This document shows, piece after piece, positions 1-8,328 of a DNA stretch of 33,076 bases (positions within the stretch are counted from its first letter, which is position 1; the number at the start of each line of letters is the position of its first letter). Under the pieces are notes generated by a model. It did not search any database. It saw only the letters and a list, made by a program, of their open reading frames with translations, and was not told where the DNA came from. This DNA comes from Clostridia bacterium (GTDB taxonomy: Bacteria; Bacillota; Clostridia; TANB77; UBA1234), in the NCBI GenBank assembly GCA_017469465.1, contig JAFUGH010000003.1:1-33076 (forward strand), given 5' to 3'. The translations under genes were made by a program, and so were the position numbers.

Positions 1-57
1 TGGCTGAATGCACATTTAATGGACGTCCCCATTGTGCACCCATTGTGCATTCAGCCA
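1..57. repeat. Perfect 13-bp inverted repeat at left edge
   Basis: TGGCTGAATGCAC at 1-13 is the exact reverse complement of GTGCATTCAGCCA at 45-57. The loop contains a duplicated CATTGTGCA word. The element touches the window edge and may extend to the left. Such GTCCCCATTGTGC-like hairpins resemble REP or MITE sequences mobilised by IS200/RAYT-type transposases in Clostridia, but no transposase is visible here, so that link is inference. Confidence 0.7.
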
Positions 58-127
58 AAATCCTCCGTCCCTATTGGTCGAAAAAAAGCCAAAATCCTCC
101 GTCCCTATTGGTCGAAAATCCTCCGTC
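54..127. repeat. Tandem direct repeats, 34-bp period
   Basis: A 31-base unit beginning GCCAAAATCCTCCGTCCC occurs at 54-84 and again at 88-118. A third, truncated copy (AAAATCCTCCGTC) lies at 115-127. The unit is GC-richer than its surroundings and has no ORF. It directly follows the inverted repeat at 1-57 and is probably part of the same degraded repetitive element. It lies about 60 bases upstream of the ABC ATPase gene. Confidence 0.75.
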
Positions 128-189
128 TCCGTCCTAAATGGCCTAACCGACAAATTGTAATTTTAAAAAAATAAGAAAGAGTGAGATAT

Positions 190-925
190 ATGATAGAATT
201 AAAAAATGTTTATAAATCATATGTTATGGGAAAAAATGCAGTAGAGAATATTAATTTGACAGTAAATGATGGTGAAATTTTTGGCTTCTTAGGTCCAAAT
301 GGAGCTGGTAAAACGACCACAATAAAAATGATAACAGGGATTTTAAAACCAACAAGTGGGAAAATTTTAATTAGTGGAAAAGATATAGAGAACGAATCAA
401 TACAAGCAAAGAAAAATTTTGGATATATACCTGATAATCCTAATATGTTTCTGAAATTAAAAGGGATTGAATATTTAAATTTTATAGCAGATGTATATGA
501 TTTATTACCTGCTTATCGAAAACAAAAAATAGAACAATTAAGTGAAAAATTCGAAATGATAAACAATTTATCTAGTAAAATATCTGACTATTCACATGGA
601 ATGAGACAAAAAATATTTATTATGGGAGTATTACTTCATGAACCACAAAATTGGATTATGGACGAGCCAATGACAGGACTTGATCCGAAAGGTTCATATT
701 TACTCAAAGAATTAATGAGAGAACATGCTAATAAAGGAAATGCAGTATTTTTTTCTACTCATATTTTAGAGGTCGCAGAAAAAATATGTGATAAAATTGG
801 AATCATAAATAATGGTAAGTTAGTGGCAGTACGGAAGTGTAGATGAAATAAAAAATAAATTTAGTAAAGATGAATCTTTGGAAAATATATTTTTGGAGAT
901 AACCGATAATGAAGAAAATAATTAG
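190..925 (+). CDS. ABC transporter ATP-binding protein, split by +1 shift at CGG
   Basis: This is the ATPase subunit of an ABC-2 type transporter, coupling ATP hydrolysis to export by the adjacent permease. With a start at ATG 190, the Walker A motif GPNGAGKT is at residues 35-42. The signature is YSHGM, followed by Walker B WIMDEP, D-loop GLD and H-loop STH. Frame 1 reaches an in-frame CGG at 832-834 and would stop at 844 (TGA). Skipping the C and reading GGA restores a normal C-terminus starting GSVDEIKNKF and ending at 925. The total is 244 residues, the usual size, and the end overlaps the permease start (909) as expected in such operons. GTG at 181 is an alternative start. The family call is firm; the substrate is unknown. 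Confidence 0.9.
832..835 (+). other. Candidate +1 recoding site, GTA CGG A
   Basis: This is an in-frame CGG (codon 215 of the ABC ATPase) after GTA. The zero frame continues AAG TGT AGA TGA and stops. Reading GGA instead gives LVAVGSVDEIK, which matches the GKLVAxGS turn near the C-terminus of ABC ATPases. This is one of five identical sites in the window. Confidence 0.8.
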
Positions 926-2513
926 TTTAATAAAAATTCTTTTTAAAGTTAATATTAATACTTCAAACGAAAAAAAGAAAAAAAATAAAATAGTTTTATT
1001 AATTGGCTTTGGCTTATATATATTAATTATTTTTGCAAACTTTTGGAATATGTTCATTGATCCATTAAAAGAAATAGGAAAAGCAGAAGTTGCAATTAAT
1101 TTAATAATCAATATGTCATCAGTATTAGTATTTATGACAAGCATAACTTACATTGTCAATTTATTATATTTTACAAATGATATGGAAAACATTATACCAT
1201 TTCCTTTTAAACCACGAGAAATTTTTGTTGCCAAATTAGTAATTGCCTATATATATGAGTTAATGATAGCCACAATGTTGTCGTTACCTGGCTTTCTGGT
1301 GTATGGATTTGAATTGGGAAAAGGAGTAATCTATTATATATATGCAATAATAGTATACATGCTGATACCAATTGTACCAATCATTGTTTTAACAATATTC
1401 TACACAATTTTTATGCAATTTTTTAAAATGAATCGATATAAAAATTTTTTTAAAGTATTTAGTACAGTAATTATATTAGTTGCTATTGTAGGATTTCAAA
1501 TTCGCTTGAATGCTAATATGATGGAAAATGGAAGTTATGACGGCTTTTTTATTTTAAACATATGCAATCAATTAAAAATGTATGCCCCGTATTATTTGAA
1601 GGTTGCATACAGTGTTTTTGAAAATCAAGGAAACTTTTCTTCACTAATCTCAATCATTTGGTTTGTAATAATTAATATAGTAATTATTACAACAACGGTT
1701 TTCGGCTTTGAAAAACTCTATATGAGAGCGATATATAATAGTTCAGATAGTGCTTTAAAAGTAAAAAGACAAGGAAAAATATTTTATAAGAAAAGAAGCG
1801 TATTCTTCTCAATAGTGAATATAGAGATAAAAAAATTGTTTAGAAATATTACTTTCTTCATTCAAACTGTATTACCAACGTCGCTGATGCCTGCAATAAT
1901 TTTAGTTACAATGCTTTCTTCTAAATCGGTAAGCAATGAGATTGATATCAATTCTAATCAAATTATTAAAATGATGTTTGCGTATTTGATATTGCAATTT
2001 TTTATGATGATGAATCAAATATCTTCAACTGCAATATCTAGAGATGGAGGAGAAGAAGCTAGTTATGTGAAATCATTGCCAATATCAAAAATGAAAATGA
2101 TAGATGCAAAAGCAATGCCTAGTATATATGTTGGCATGTTTAACCTATGTCTAGCTATGATATTTAATTATCTTATATTTGATTTGAGTTGGATTGAGGT
2201 AATACAAGTAATTATTGCAGGAGTATTGCTAAATTTTATTCAATCATATCTATTTTTAATTATTGATTTCAGAAAACCAAAACTTAATTGGGAATCTGAA
2301 GTAGCTGTCGTAAAACATAATATGAATGTATTGAAGTCAATTATGATATGGTTTGGGGTAATTATATTTACTGCTGTAATCGGAAATATATTTTTAATAG
2401 TAAATGGTATTTATTTCTCATATGCCTATATTTTACTATTAATACTGGCTTATGTGTTGATTAGAAGATACTTGAAGCAAAATTCCGAAAAATTATACGA
2501 AAAGATATATTAA
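909..2513 (+). CDS. ABC-2 type transporter permease
   Basis: A 534-residue polytopic membrane protein with roughly 10-12 hydrophobic segments. One is near residues 28-48, followed by others at about 70-90, 110-140 and 170-190, and a dense cluster after residue 310. A soluble stretch with many Lys and Arg (around 275-300) separates the two halves, as in large ABC-2 permeases. It overlaps the 3' end of the ATPase gene by 17 bases, indicating one operon and probably translational coupling. The coupling supports the idea that the ATPase is made full length despite its frame break. Substrate not recognised. Confidence 0.85.
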   Translation: MKKIISLIKILFKVNINTSNEKKKKNKIVLLIGFGLYILIIFANFWNMFIDPLKEIGKAEVAINLIINMSSVLVFMTSITYIVNLLYFTNDMENIIPFPFKPREIFVAKLVIAYIYELMIATMLSLPGFLVYGFELGKGVIYYIYAIIVYMLIPIVPIIVLTIFYTIFMQFFKMNRYKNFFKVFSTVIILVAIVGFQIRLNANMMENGSYDGFFILNICNQLKMYAPYYLKVAYSVFENQGNFSSLISIIWFVIINIVIITTTVFGFEKLYMRAIYNSSDSALKVKRQGKIFYKKRSVFFSIVNIEIKKLFRNITFFIQTVLPTSLMPAIILVTMLSSKSVSNEIDINSNQIIKMMFAYLILQFFMMMNQISSTAISRDGGEEASYVKSLPISKMKMIDAKAMPSIYVGMFNLCLAMIFNYLIFDLSWIEVIQVIIAGVLLNFIQSYLFLIIDFRKPKLNWESEVAVVKHNMNVLKSIMIWFGVIIFTAVIGNIFLIVNGIYFSYAYILLLILAYVLIRRYLKQNSEKLYEKIY

Positions 2514-2518
2514 TATTT

Positions 2519-3169
2519 TTAATTCAAACAAATTTTAATTAATGCGAGTGCTAACATGTGTAATGGATAGAAGGCGTAGAAGAAGTACTTCGATTTATTA
2601 CCTTTCTTACCATTATATAGAAGTATTGGAATTAGAGCTGCAAGAGCTGGCAAATTAAATGTTGAATTACTAATGTAACAAAATGATATGACTAGTATAG
2701 AATAAAAGATGGTAATACCATATTTTTCCTTTCTAAAATAATAAAATGATATAATCATCAGTACCCCATACCATTTGTATTCCATTGGAACTATAATGGA
2801 AAGTAAAATAATGAAGCCTATGCTTATAAATTTAAGCCAAGGCTTTTTTATTCTATCTAAGCAATAAAGAGCAAGTAACCCCAAAGTTAGAGTTGCACCT
2901 ATATTTAGCAGAGGTGCAGGTTTAACAAGGGAGACTTTTCTTAAAAAATAAAAAGGAATCTGGGAAATAATAGTAAAAATAATCATTCTTATAATATATT
3001 TTTCTTTATGGCTTGTTTTATCAAAACCGACACTAGCTTGAAAGGCAAAAATAGGAAACGCAAGTCTTCCAATAGCTCTAAGAATGGATATCTTAGGAAA
3101 GAAAGAAATACCAATATGATCAATTAGCATAAAAATACAAGCCATAACTTTTAAAACGAAAGATGACAC
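2519..3169 (-). CDS. TraX-family integral membrane protein
   Basis: A 216-residue, very hydrophobic protein with a GTG start at 3169 and GGAGG seven bases upstream. The N-terminal pattern LKVMACIFMLIDHIG, followed by LRAIGRLAFPIFAF, is the hallmark of the TraX family, named for the F-plasmid pilin N-acetylase. The C-terminal FYPLHML also fits. About seven or eight membrane segments are visible. Chromosomal TraX homologues in Firmicutes are common and their role is mostly unknown, though they are acyltransferase-like. It converges on the ABC permease with only five bases between stop codons. Confidence 0.85.
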   Translation of the reverse strand: MSSFVLKVMACIFMLIDHIGISFFPKISILRAIGRLAFPIFAFQASVGFDKTSHKEKYIIRMIIFTIISQIPFYFLRKVSLVKPAPLLNIGATLTLGLLALYCLDRIKKPWLKFISIGFIILLSIIVPMEYKWYGVLMIISFYYFRKEKYGITIFYSILVISFCYISNSTFNLPALAALIPILLYNGKKGNKSKYFFYAFYPLHMLALALIKICLN

Positions 3170-3277
3170 AATGAAACCTCCTGGTAACGTGATAATATCA
3201 GTAAGACGCTCACCATAACTCCTTTAAGGCTGAAAATGATGATTACTGTATTTTATATTGTAATACAAAAATTTCTA

Positions 3278-3306
3278 TTGCGCAAATTCTTTTAATTGTG
3301 TATAGT
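3278..3306 (+). promoter_or_regulatory. Probable sigma-A promoter for tdk
   Basis: TTGCGC at 3278-3283 and TATAGT at 3301-3306 are separated by 17 bases. This leaves a leader of about 90 bases before the thymidine kinase start. Match quality is moderate and there is no experimental support. Confidence 0.5.
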
Positions 3307-3402
3307 GTAGTTGAAGAGGATGATTTTTAATCAGGCATAAAGGAAGTTGGGATACAATTTACATTCATGTATGATATTTTCTGCATTTAAGGAGGAAAAA
3401 AT

Positions 3403-3960
3403 ATGAATGGTGAAATCGTAGTTTACACTGGTCCTATGTTTGCTAGCAAATCTGGTAGATTAATTAATATGTATGAAAAATGTAAGTATGCTAAAAGAAA
3501 TGTTCTTGCTTTTAAGCCTAAGATGGATAATCGATTTGGAGAAGACGTAATTGTTGCAAGAAAAATTGAAACTACTATACCAGCGATTAATATTCTAAAC
3601 GTAGCGGAACTTTTAAATTATGATGCAGAAATATACATAATAGATGAATTTGAGTTCCTTGAAGGTGACGTCTCTATTATTCAGGATATGGCGAATGAAG
3701 GAAAAATATTTCACATTGCAGGACTAGATATGACAGCTGAAGGCAAACCTTTTGGTCTGATGCCTGATATTCTTGCTATTGCAGATCAGGTGATGAAAGA
3801 AGTCGCGTCTTGTGTTGATTGCGGTAGTTTCAGAGCTACGCATTCTTTTTATCTTGGCAGAAAAAATAAAGATATTGTTATTGGAGATAATGAATATATT
3901 GCTCTTTGTAGATCTTGTTGGGCTAAAAGAATGCATTTAAAAAAGAAGGGAATTATATGA
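3403..3960 (+). CDS. tdk: Thymidine kinase
   Basis: A 185-residue cytosolic salvage enzyme that phosphorylates thymidine to dTMP with ATP. ATG at 3403 follows AAGGAGG with good spacing. The P-loop reads GPMFASKSGRL near residues 10-20, where the usual form is GPMFSGKTxxL. The glycine before the lysine is replaced by serine. The acidic motif IIDEFEF stands for the usual DExQFF. Two CxxC pairs (CVDC and CRSC) form the structural zinc site of type II thymidine kinases. The stop codon overlaps the downstream glycosylase start (ATGA), so the two are co-translated. Confidence 0.87.
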   Translation: MNGEIVVYTGPMFASKSGRLINMYEKCKYAKRNVLAFKPKMDNRFGEDVIVARKIETTIPAINILNVAELLNYDAEIYIIDEFEFLEGDVSIIQDMANEGKIFHIAGLDMTAEGKPFGLMPDILAIADQVMKEVASCVDCGSFRATHSFYLGRKNKDIVIGDNEYIALCRSCWAKRMHLKKKGII

Positions 3961-4787
3961 CAAAATTTGAATTAAATGAAGAAAACTTTGAACTTGCCCA
4001 CATTTTTGAATGTGGGCAATGCTTTAGATGGAAAAAAGAAAAGGATGGAACTTTCATCGGAGTAATCAAAGATGGAGTTGTTTCGATAAAAAAAGAGGGA
4101 TTGATTTTTTCCATAGAAAGTAATATAGAAAAAGAAAAAATAAAGGATTATCTTGACTTAAGTACAGATTATACTCGAATCAAGAGAACTTTGAGTAAAA
4201 ATGATGATAACATGAAGCTTGCTTCAGAGTATGGATATGGAATTAGAATATTAAATCAAGATCCTTGGGAAATGTTAATTAGCTATATTATATCTGCCGC
4301 AAATAATATACCAAGAATTTCAAAAACAATAGAAAATATTTGTAAAGTATACGGTAAAAAGATTGAATTCAAAGGAAGTACCTATTATTTATTTCCAACA
4401 CCTCAAGAACTTTCCAGAGCATCAATACAAAATTTAAGAGACTTAAATCTTGGTTTTAGAGATAAATATGTATATGGAGCAACGCAAATGGTACTTAAAG
4501 GTGAACTTGATTTGGAAAAAATTAAATTATTGCCTTATGCAGAAGCTAAAAAAGAATTGATTAAGGTACCAGGAGTAGGTGAAAAAGTTGCTGATTGTAT
4601 TTTATTATTTTCAATGAAGAAAAAAGAGGCATTTCCAGTAGATACTTGGATAAAGAAAGTAATGATGGAGCTATATGTAGATACGAAAGACGTAAAAAAA
4701 ATATCATCTTATGCGGAAGCCAAATTTGGAAAGTATGCAGGAATAGCACAACAATACCTGTTTTATTGGAAACGTGAAAATGCATAA
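3957..4787 (+). CDS. ogg: 8-oxoguanine DNA glycosylase (OGG1-type)
   Basis: A 276-residue bifunctional glycosylase/AP lyase of the HhH-GPD superfamily, which removes 8-oxoguanine from DNA. The hairpin-helix-hairpin VPGVGEKVADC carries the likely catalytic lysine at residue 210. The conserved aspartate of PVDTWI is residue 229, a 19-residue spacing that matches human OGG1 K249/D268. The N-terminal FECGQCFRW motif is typical of the OGG1 branch rather than AlkA. It is coupled to tdk by a 4-base overlap. The downstream region to 4891 is A/T-rich with an imperfect palindrome and no gene. Confidence 0.9.
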   Translation: MTKFELNEENFELAHIFECGQCFRWKKEKDGTFIGVIKDGVVSIKKEGLIFSIESNIEKEKIKDYLDLSTDYTRIKRTLSKNDDNMKLASEYGYGIRILNQDPWEMLISYIISAANNIPRISKTIENICKVYGKKIEFKGSTYYLFPTPQELSRASIQNLRDLNLGFRDKYVYGATQMVLKGELDLEKIKLLPYAEAKKELIKVPGVGEKVADCILLFSMKKKEAFPVDTWIKKVMMELYVDTKDVKKISSYAEAKFGKYAGIAQQYLFYWKRENA

Positions 4788-4891
4788 ATTTTTTAAAAAT
4801 GGAAATAAAAATGTCGCATAGCAATATATGTAGTTACATCGAATAATATAACTATAAATAACTAAGCGACAGTATCTATTGAATTAAAAAT

Positions 4892-5152
4892 TTATTCGTG
4901 ATTAGATAGTAATGTTCCGAAAAAGTCCATCAATAATCCACCAATAACAAATTGAGCAAATGTAACAATGGAGGTATATACTAAAGTAGTTCCAATGTTG
5001 TATGTGGCAACTTTATTTAAATATATTTGATTATATGCAATTACAGCCATACCCATCATACATAAAATAAATGAAAAAGTACAACCACCCTTGATAACGT
5101 TTTTTGAAAAATTATTCATTGAATTTAGACGTTCAAAAATTTTATGTAACAT
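4892..5152 (-). CDS. Small two-segment membrane protein of unknown function
   Basis: An 86-residue protein if started at the ATG at 5152, which sits nine bases after AAGGAG. The ATG at 5161 directly abuts the Shine-Dalgarno sequence and is less likely. Two hydrophobic segments lie at about residues 24-42 and 54-78, after an amphipathic N-terminus. I do not recognise the family. A good sigma-A promoter lies just upstream on the minus strand, and the gene appears to be monocistronic. Confidence 0.65.
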   Translation of the reverse strand: MLHKIFERLNSMNNFSKNVIKGGCTFSFILCMMGMAVIAYNQIYLNKVATYNIGTTLVYTSIVTFAQFVIGGLLMDFFGTLLSNHE

Positions 5153-5179
5153 AATAATCATCTCCTTGTCTTTACATAA

Positions 5180-5208
5180 ATTATAACACTAATTGAGAGA
5201 GTTGACAA
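5180..5208 (-). promoter_or_regulatory. Sigma-A promoter for the small membrane protein
   Basis: On the minus strand, TTGTCA (5208-5203) and TATAAT (5185-5180) are separated by 17 bases. It reads into the gene ending at 4892 and leaves a short leader containing AAGGAG. Confidence 0.75.
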
Positions 5209-5403
5209 GTGAAAAATGTCTTAAAATGCTTGATACAACTGAAATTGATGGTAAAAAGCATACGGAAGATTGAAGTTTACAAAATCAATTATTTTTTTAA
5301 AATTTTTTATGATACATAATAGCAAAATATGTATAATAACTGTATATCACTACGGAACTGACAAGTTTTAATGTTTTTAAACAAATAGAAGAGGATGACC
5401 TGA

Positions 5404-5451
5404 AAATGAAAAACACCCTAAATGTTAAATATATTCTTAACATTCAGGGTG
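5404..5451 (-). terminator. Rho-independent terminator of rpsT
   Basis: The arms ACACCCTAAATGTTAA (from 5413) and TTAACATTCAGGGTGC (ending near 5452) pair with one internal mismatch pair. In minus-strand sense the stem is followed by TTTTTCATTTT. It sits about 40 bases past the rpsT stop. Confidence 0.85.
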
Positions 5452-5488
5452 CATTTTAATAAAGTTCATTTTCTATAATTCTACATCT

Positions 5489-5752
5489 TTATTTTATCGT
5501 ATTAAGTTCTTTTGCTAAGCTAGATTTCTTTCTAGATGCTGTGTTATCTTTTATAACACCTTTATCAGCAGCTTTATCTACTGCTTTAGTAGCAATTTTA
5601 AAAAGTTCTACGGCTTTATCTTTTTCATTTGCTTCAACTGCAGCTCTAAAGTTTTTTACTGCTGTTTTATAAGCTGTTTTAATAGAAGCATTTTCTTTTG
5701 ATCTTGTTTCTATAGTTTTTACTCTTTTGATAGCTGATTTAATATTTGGCAT
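5489..5752 (-). CDS. rpsT: 30S ribosomal protein S20
   Basis: An 87-residue basic protein that binds 16S rRNA early in 30S assembly. MPNIKSAIKRVKT at the N-terminus is diagnostic of S20. The start at 5752 is chosen because GGAGGT lies seven bases upstream; the longer reading frame to 5824 is upstream leader. The length is normal. It is followed by a clear terminator and is transcribed divergently from rpsU. Confidence 0.96.
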   Translation of the reverse strand: MPNIKSAIKRVKTIETRSKENASIKTAYKTAVKNFRAAVEANEKDKAVELFKIATKAVDKAADKGVIKDNTASRKKSSLAKELNTIK

Positions 5753-5857
5753 CTGTAGCACCTCCTTTTGCTCATTTACTAAACTTACGTAAGGTAGTTT
5801 AGCATAATTTGTAACAAAATGCAAGGAAAAAATTGAAATTCGAATGATAATTTATTA

Positions 5858-5886
5858 TTGACAATTATCAATTTCTTAAGTATAAT
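5858..5886 (+). promoter_or_regulatory. Consensus sigma-A promoter for rpsU-yqeY
   Basis: TTGACA (5858-5863), a 17-base spacer and TATAAT (5881-5886) match the consensus exactly. The rpsU start is about 70 bases downstream of the expected transcription start. Confidence 0.9.
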
Positions 5887-5963
5887 ATCCTTGTTACTTA
5901 GGGAAGCAATAGGAATTGATTACATAATGACAAAAATGGATGACTTCGGAAGGAGGGAAAGAA

Positions 5964-6137
5964 ATGTCTGGAATTAAAGTAAGAGAAGATGAATCTATAG
6001 ATAATGTTTTAAGAAGATTTAAAAGAGACTGTGCTAGAAGCGGAGTTTTACAAGAGGTTAGAAAAAGAGAACATTATGAAAAACCTAGCGTAAAAAGGAA
6101 GAAGAAATCTGAAGCTGCTAGAAAAAGAAAATATTAA
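5964..6137 (+). CDS. rpsU: 30S ribosomal protein S21
   Basis: A 57-residue, strongly basic protein of the small ribosomal subunit, ending in a [14 protein letters not shown] tail. The start at 5964 is chosen over 5940 because AGGAGGG precedes it by seven to eight bases and S21 proteins begin at this point. It is followed by a hairpin and then yqeY, the usual Firmicutes pairing. Confidence 0.96.
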   Translation: MSGIKVREDESIDNVLRRFKRDCARSGVLQEVRKREHYEKPSVKRKKKSEAARKRKY

Positions 6138-6144
6138 TACTTGT

Positions 6145-6172
6145 AGGGCGAATTTTTCATTCGCCCTATTGT
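6145..6172 (+). terminator. Hairpin between rpsU and yqeY
   Basis: AGGGCGAAT (6145-6153) pairs with ATTCGCCCT (6159-6167), followed by ATTGTTTT. The U-tract is short, so it may act as an attenuator that lowers yqeY relative to rpsU. yqeY has its own AGGAGG directly after it. Confidence 0.75.
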
Positions 6173-6189
6173 TTTAGGAGGTATTTTTA

Positions 6190-6630
6190 ATGTTAAAAGA
6201 ACAATTATTACAAGATTTTAAAGAAGCAATGAAAGAAAAAAATGAATTAAAGAAAAATACGATAATGATGGTTAGAGCTGCGATACTTCAAATTGAAAAG
6301 GATACACAAAAAGAAGTTTCGGACAATGAGATTTTGGAAATATTGTCGAAGGAAATTAAAAAGAGAAAAGATTCACTAGAAGATATTTTAAAAAGTGGAA
6401 GGGAAGACTTGATTAGTCAAGTGAATGAAGAAATGAGTATTATTAAAGCTTATTTGCCTGCAGAATTAACGGATGAGGAATTAAATCAAATAATAGATGA
6501 AGTAATTGCTCAAACAGGTGCCACTTCTATGAAAGATATGGGAAAAGTAATGCAAGCTGCGAAAACAAAGACTGCTGGTAGAGCAGATAATAAGAAAATA
6601 AATGAAATAGTTAAACAAAAGCTTTCTTGA
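6190..6630 (+). CDS. yqeY: GatB/YqeY domain protein
   Basis: A 146-residue, highly charged helical protein of the YqeY family, related to the tRNA-binding tail of GatB (Asp/Glu-tRNA amidotransferase subunit B). YqeY itself has no proven reaction. The sequence AYLPAELTDEEL followed by MGKVM and the C-terminal GRADNKKINEIVKQKL are characteristic. Length and position after rpsU are canonical. The start at ATG 6190 follows AGGAGG by eight bases. Confidence 0.93.
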   Translation: MLKEQLLQDFKEAMKEKNELKKNTIMMVRAAILQIEKDTQKEVSDNEILEILSKEIKKRKDSLEDILKSGREDLISQVNEEMSIIKAYLPAELTDEELNQIIDEVIAQTGATSMKDMGKVMQAAKTKTAGRADNKKINEIVKQKLS

Positions 6631-6655
6631 CAAACTAATGCTAAAATAGTAAGCT
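6627..6655 (+). promoter_or_regulatory. Possible promoter of the pilin-like operon
   Basis: TTGACA at 6627-6632 overlaps the last codon and stop of yqeY. At 17 bases distance the -10 would be TAAGCT, which is weak. The perfect -35 is suggestive but the call is tentative. Confidence 0.35.
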
Positions 6656-6690
6656 AGAATCAGAGATTTATATATACTTAGGGGGTTCAT

Positions 6691-8328
6691 ATGGGGATTA
6701 GTTTAAAAGATATTTTTAAAAATGATGAAGAAAAACTTGTAAAAGACAGAAGAAATACGGCAATTAGAAATATGATAATATTTTCGCTTGTGGTTGTGGT
6801 GCTTTTAATTATAACATTGACATACAAATTTTGGGGAAATGCAGACGATACTAGAAGAATAGCACTTACACAAGATATGCAATCTATTCAGTTTGCTATG
6901 AATAATAGAGTAAATTCTCGTATCAATTCTAATAGTAGTGAAAACTATCCAGGCATCAGTCTTGAGGAAGAGCCTCAAACATTAAATATCAACGGATATG
7001 AGGAAGAATATAGATATGGGTATTACTATTTAGCATCTGGAGATTTACAAGAAATTGCTACAGTATTAAATTTACCAAATGAAAGGTATTTCGTTAATTA
7101 TGAAACTGGTGACGTTGTTAATGTTGATGGTGTAAAATATAAAAAGAAAAGATATCATTCTATAGATGATATAGTTGCTATTTTTAAAAATGAACCAGTT
7201 CCTTCTGATTCTGTTGTTGTTATTAATACTGCATCTGATTTAAATAAAATTAGACAAAAGCCTAGAGGATACTATAAATTGTCTGGAAATATTGATATGT
7301 CAGAATATGCTTCAGCGGAAGGCTGGGAGCCAATCCAAGAGTTTAATGGTACATTTGATGGAAGAGGGTATACAATTAGCAATTTAACTATTAATAGACC
7401 TACTAAGTCAAATGTTGGGTTATTTGGCGAAGTTCAAGGTGATGCCCAAATAAGCAATATAAATTTTGAAGATGTAAAAATTATTGGAGGAGAATACACA
7501 GGAACACTTGCAGGATATTGTAGTGGAACAATTACAAATGTTCATATTGCCAATGGGGATATTACAGGTATGAGAAGCGCTGCGGGGGCAATTGTTGGAG
7601 CTTATGGCATTTCCAAAATGAGTAATTGTACCATAAAAGCAAATGTTGACGGCGATAGTGAAGTTGGTGGAGCAATCGGTACATTATATAGTGGTATTGT
7701 AAATAGAGTTAGTTTTGATGGAAATGTTACAGCGACTAAAGATGTAGGTGGACTTGTAGGTTTAGTTAGAGTTAGTACTGCTTCGACAGAAATTAGTGAG
7801 TGCGTTGCACGTGCGGCGGTTAATGGAAAAAATAATTTAGGTGGTTTTGTTGGTGAACTTGAGATGACATCAAATAATACTATTAATGTAATTGATTCTT
7901 ATGCTATTGGTTCAATTGAAACAGGAGAATCAAACATTGGAGGAATGTTCGGATACATATATGCTGCTCAAGGTACACCTACTATTAGACTTGAAAATCT
8001 ATACGCAGATGTAAGTGTTGTAGTAAAAGGACAAACATCAGGTGGATTTATTGGTAATTCTGCAGTTAGTAATAGTACAACAAAGAATGCTATTGAGTGC
8101 TATTGGAAGAAAGATTTAGCACCTGGAGAAGAGCTTGAAAGTACAGGAACATATACACAAGGTTCAGAATTTACTTCTAAAGCTAAAACTCCCGTTGAAA
8201 TTATGATGAGAAGAGAATATACGGATTGGGATTTTGCAAAAGTTTGGGATATTAAAGAAAGGGAAACATCTGCATTTTTAAGATGGGAAAATAATTATAA
8301 AGTGGAGGATAAAGATGCTAAAAAATAA
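6691..8328 (+). CDS. Membrane-anchored GLUG-repeat beta-helix protein, pseudopilin-like N-terminus
   Basis: A 545-residue protein. A short basic cytoplasmic start is followed by one transmembrane helix (about residues 29-48), then an alpha-helical stretch like a pilin stalk (IALTQDMQSIQFAMNNR). From about residue 175 it contains repeated glycine-rich units such as GTFDGRGYTISNLTI, GLFGEVQG, GTLAGYCSG, GGLVGLVR and GGMFGYI, typical of the GLUG motif and right-handed beta-helix surface proteins. It likely projects outside the cell as the large tip or passenger subunit of a type IV pilus-like structure with the next two genes. It overlaps the downstream gene by 14 bases. Exact role unknown. Confidence 0.75.
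   Translation: MGISLKDIFKNDEEKLVKDRRNTAIRNMIIFSLVVVVLLIITLTYKFWGNADDTRRIALTQDMQSIQFAMNNRVNSRINSNSSENYPGISLEEEPQTLNINGYEEEYRYGYYYLASGDLQEIATVLNLPNERYFVNYETGDVVNVDGVKYKKKRYHSIDDIVAIFKNEPVPSDSVVVINTASDLNKIRQKPRGYYKLSGNIDMSEYASAEGWEPIQEFNGTFDGRGYTISNLTINRPTKSNVGLFGEVQGDAQISNINFEDVKIIGGEYTGTLAGYCSGTITNVHIANGDITGMRSAAGAIVGAYGISKMSNCTIKANVDGDSEVGGAIGTLYSGIVNRVSFDGNVTATKDVGGLVGLVRVSTASTEISECVARAAVNGKNNLGGFVGELEMTSNNTINVIDSYAIGSIETGESNIGGMFGYIYAAQGTPTIRLENLYADVSVVVKGQTSGGFIGNSAVSNSTTKNAIECYWKKDLAPGEELESTGTYTQGSEFTSKAKTPVEIMMRREYTDWDFAKVWDIKERETSAFLRWENNYKVEDKDAKK

Noticed and set aside
4813..4872. Imperfect palindrome between ogg and the small membrane gene
   Set aside because: TGTCGCATAG pairs with CTAAGCGACA at the ends, but the interior pairs poorly and has no clear U-tract. 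It may be a weak terminator; too uncertain to list as a feature.
5940..5963. N-terminal extension of rpsU from 5940
   Set aside because: It reads through the Shine-Dalgarno sequence AGGAGGG; S21 begins at MSGIKV (5964).
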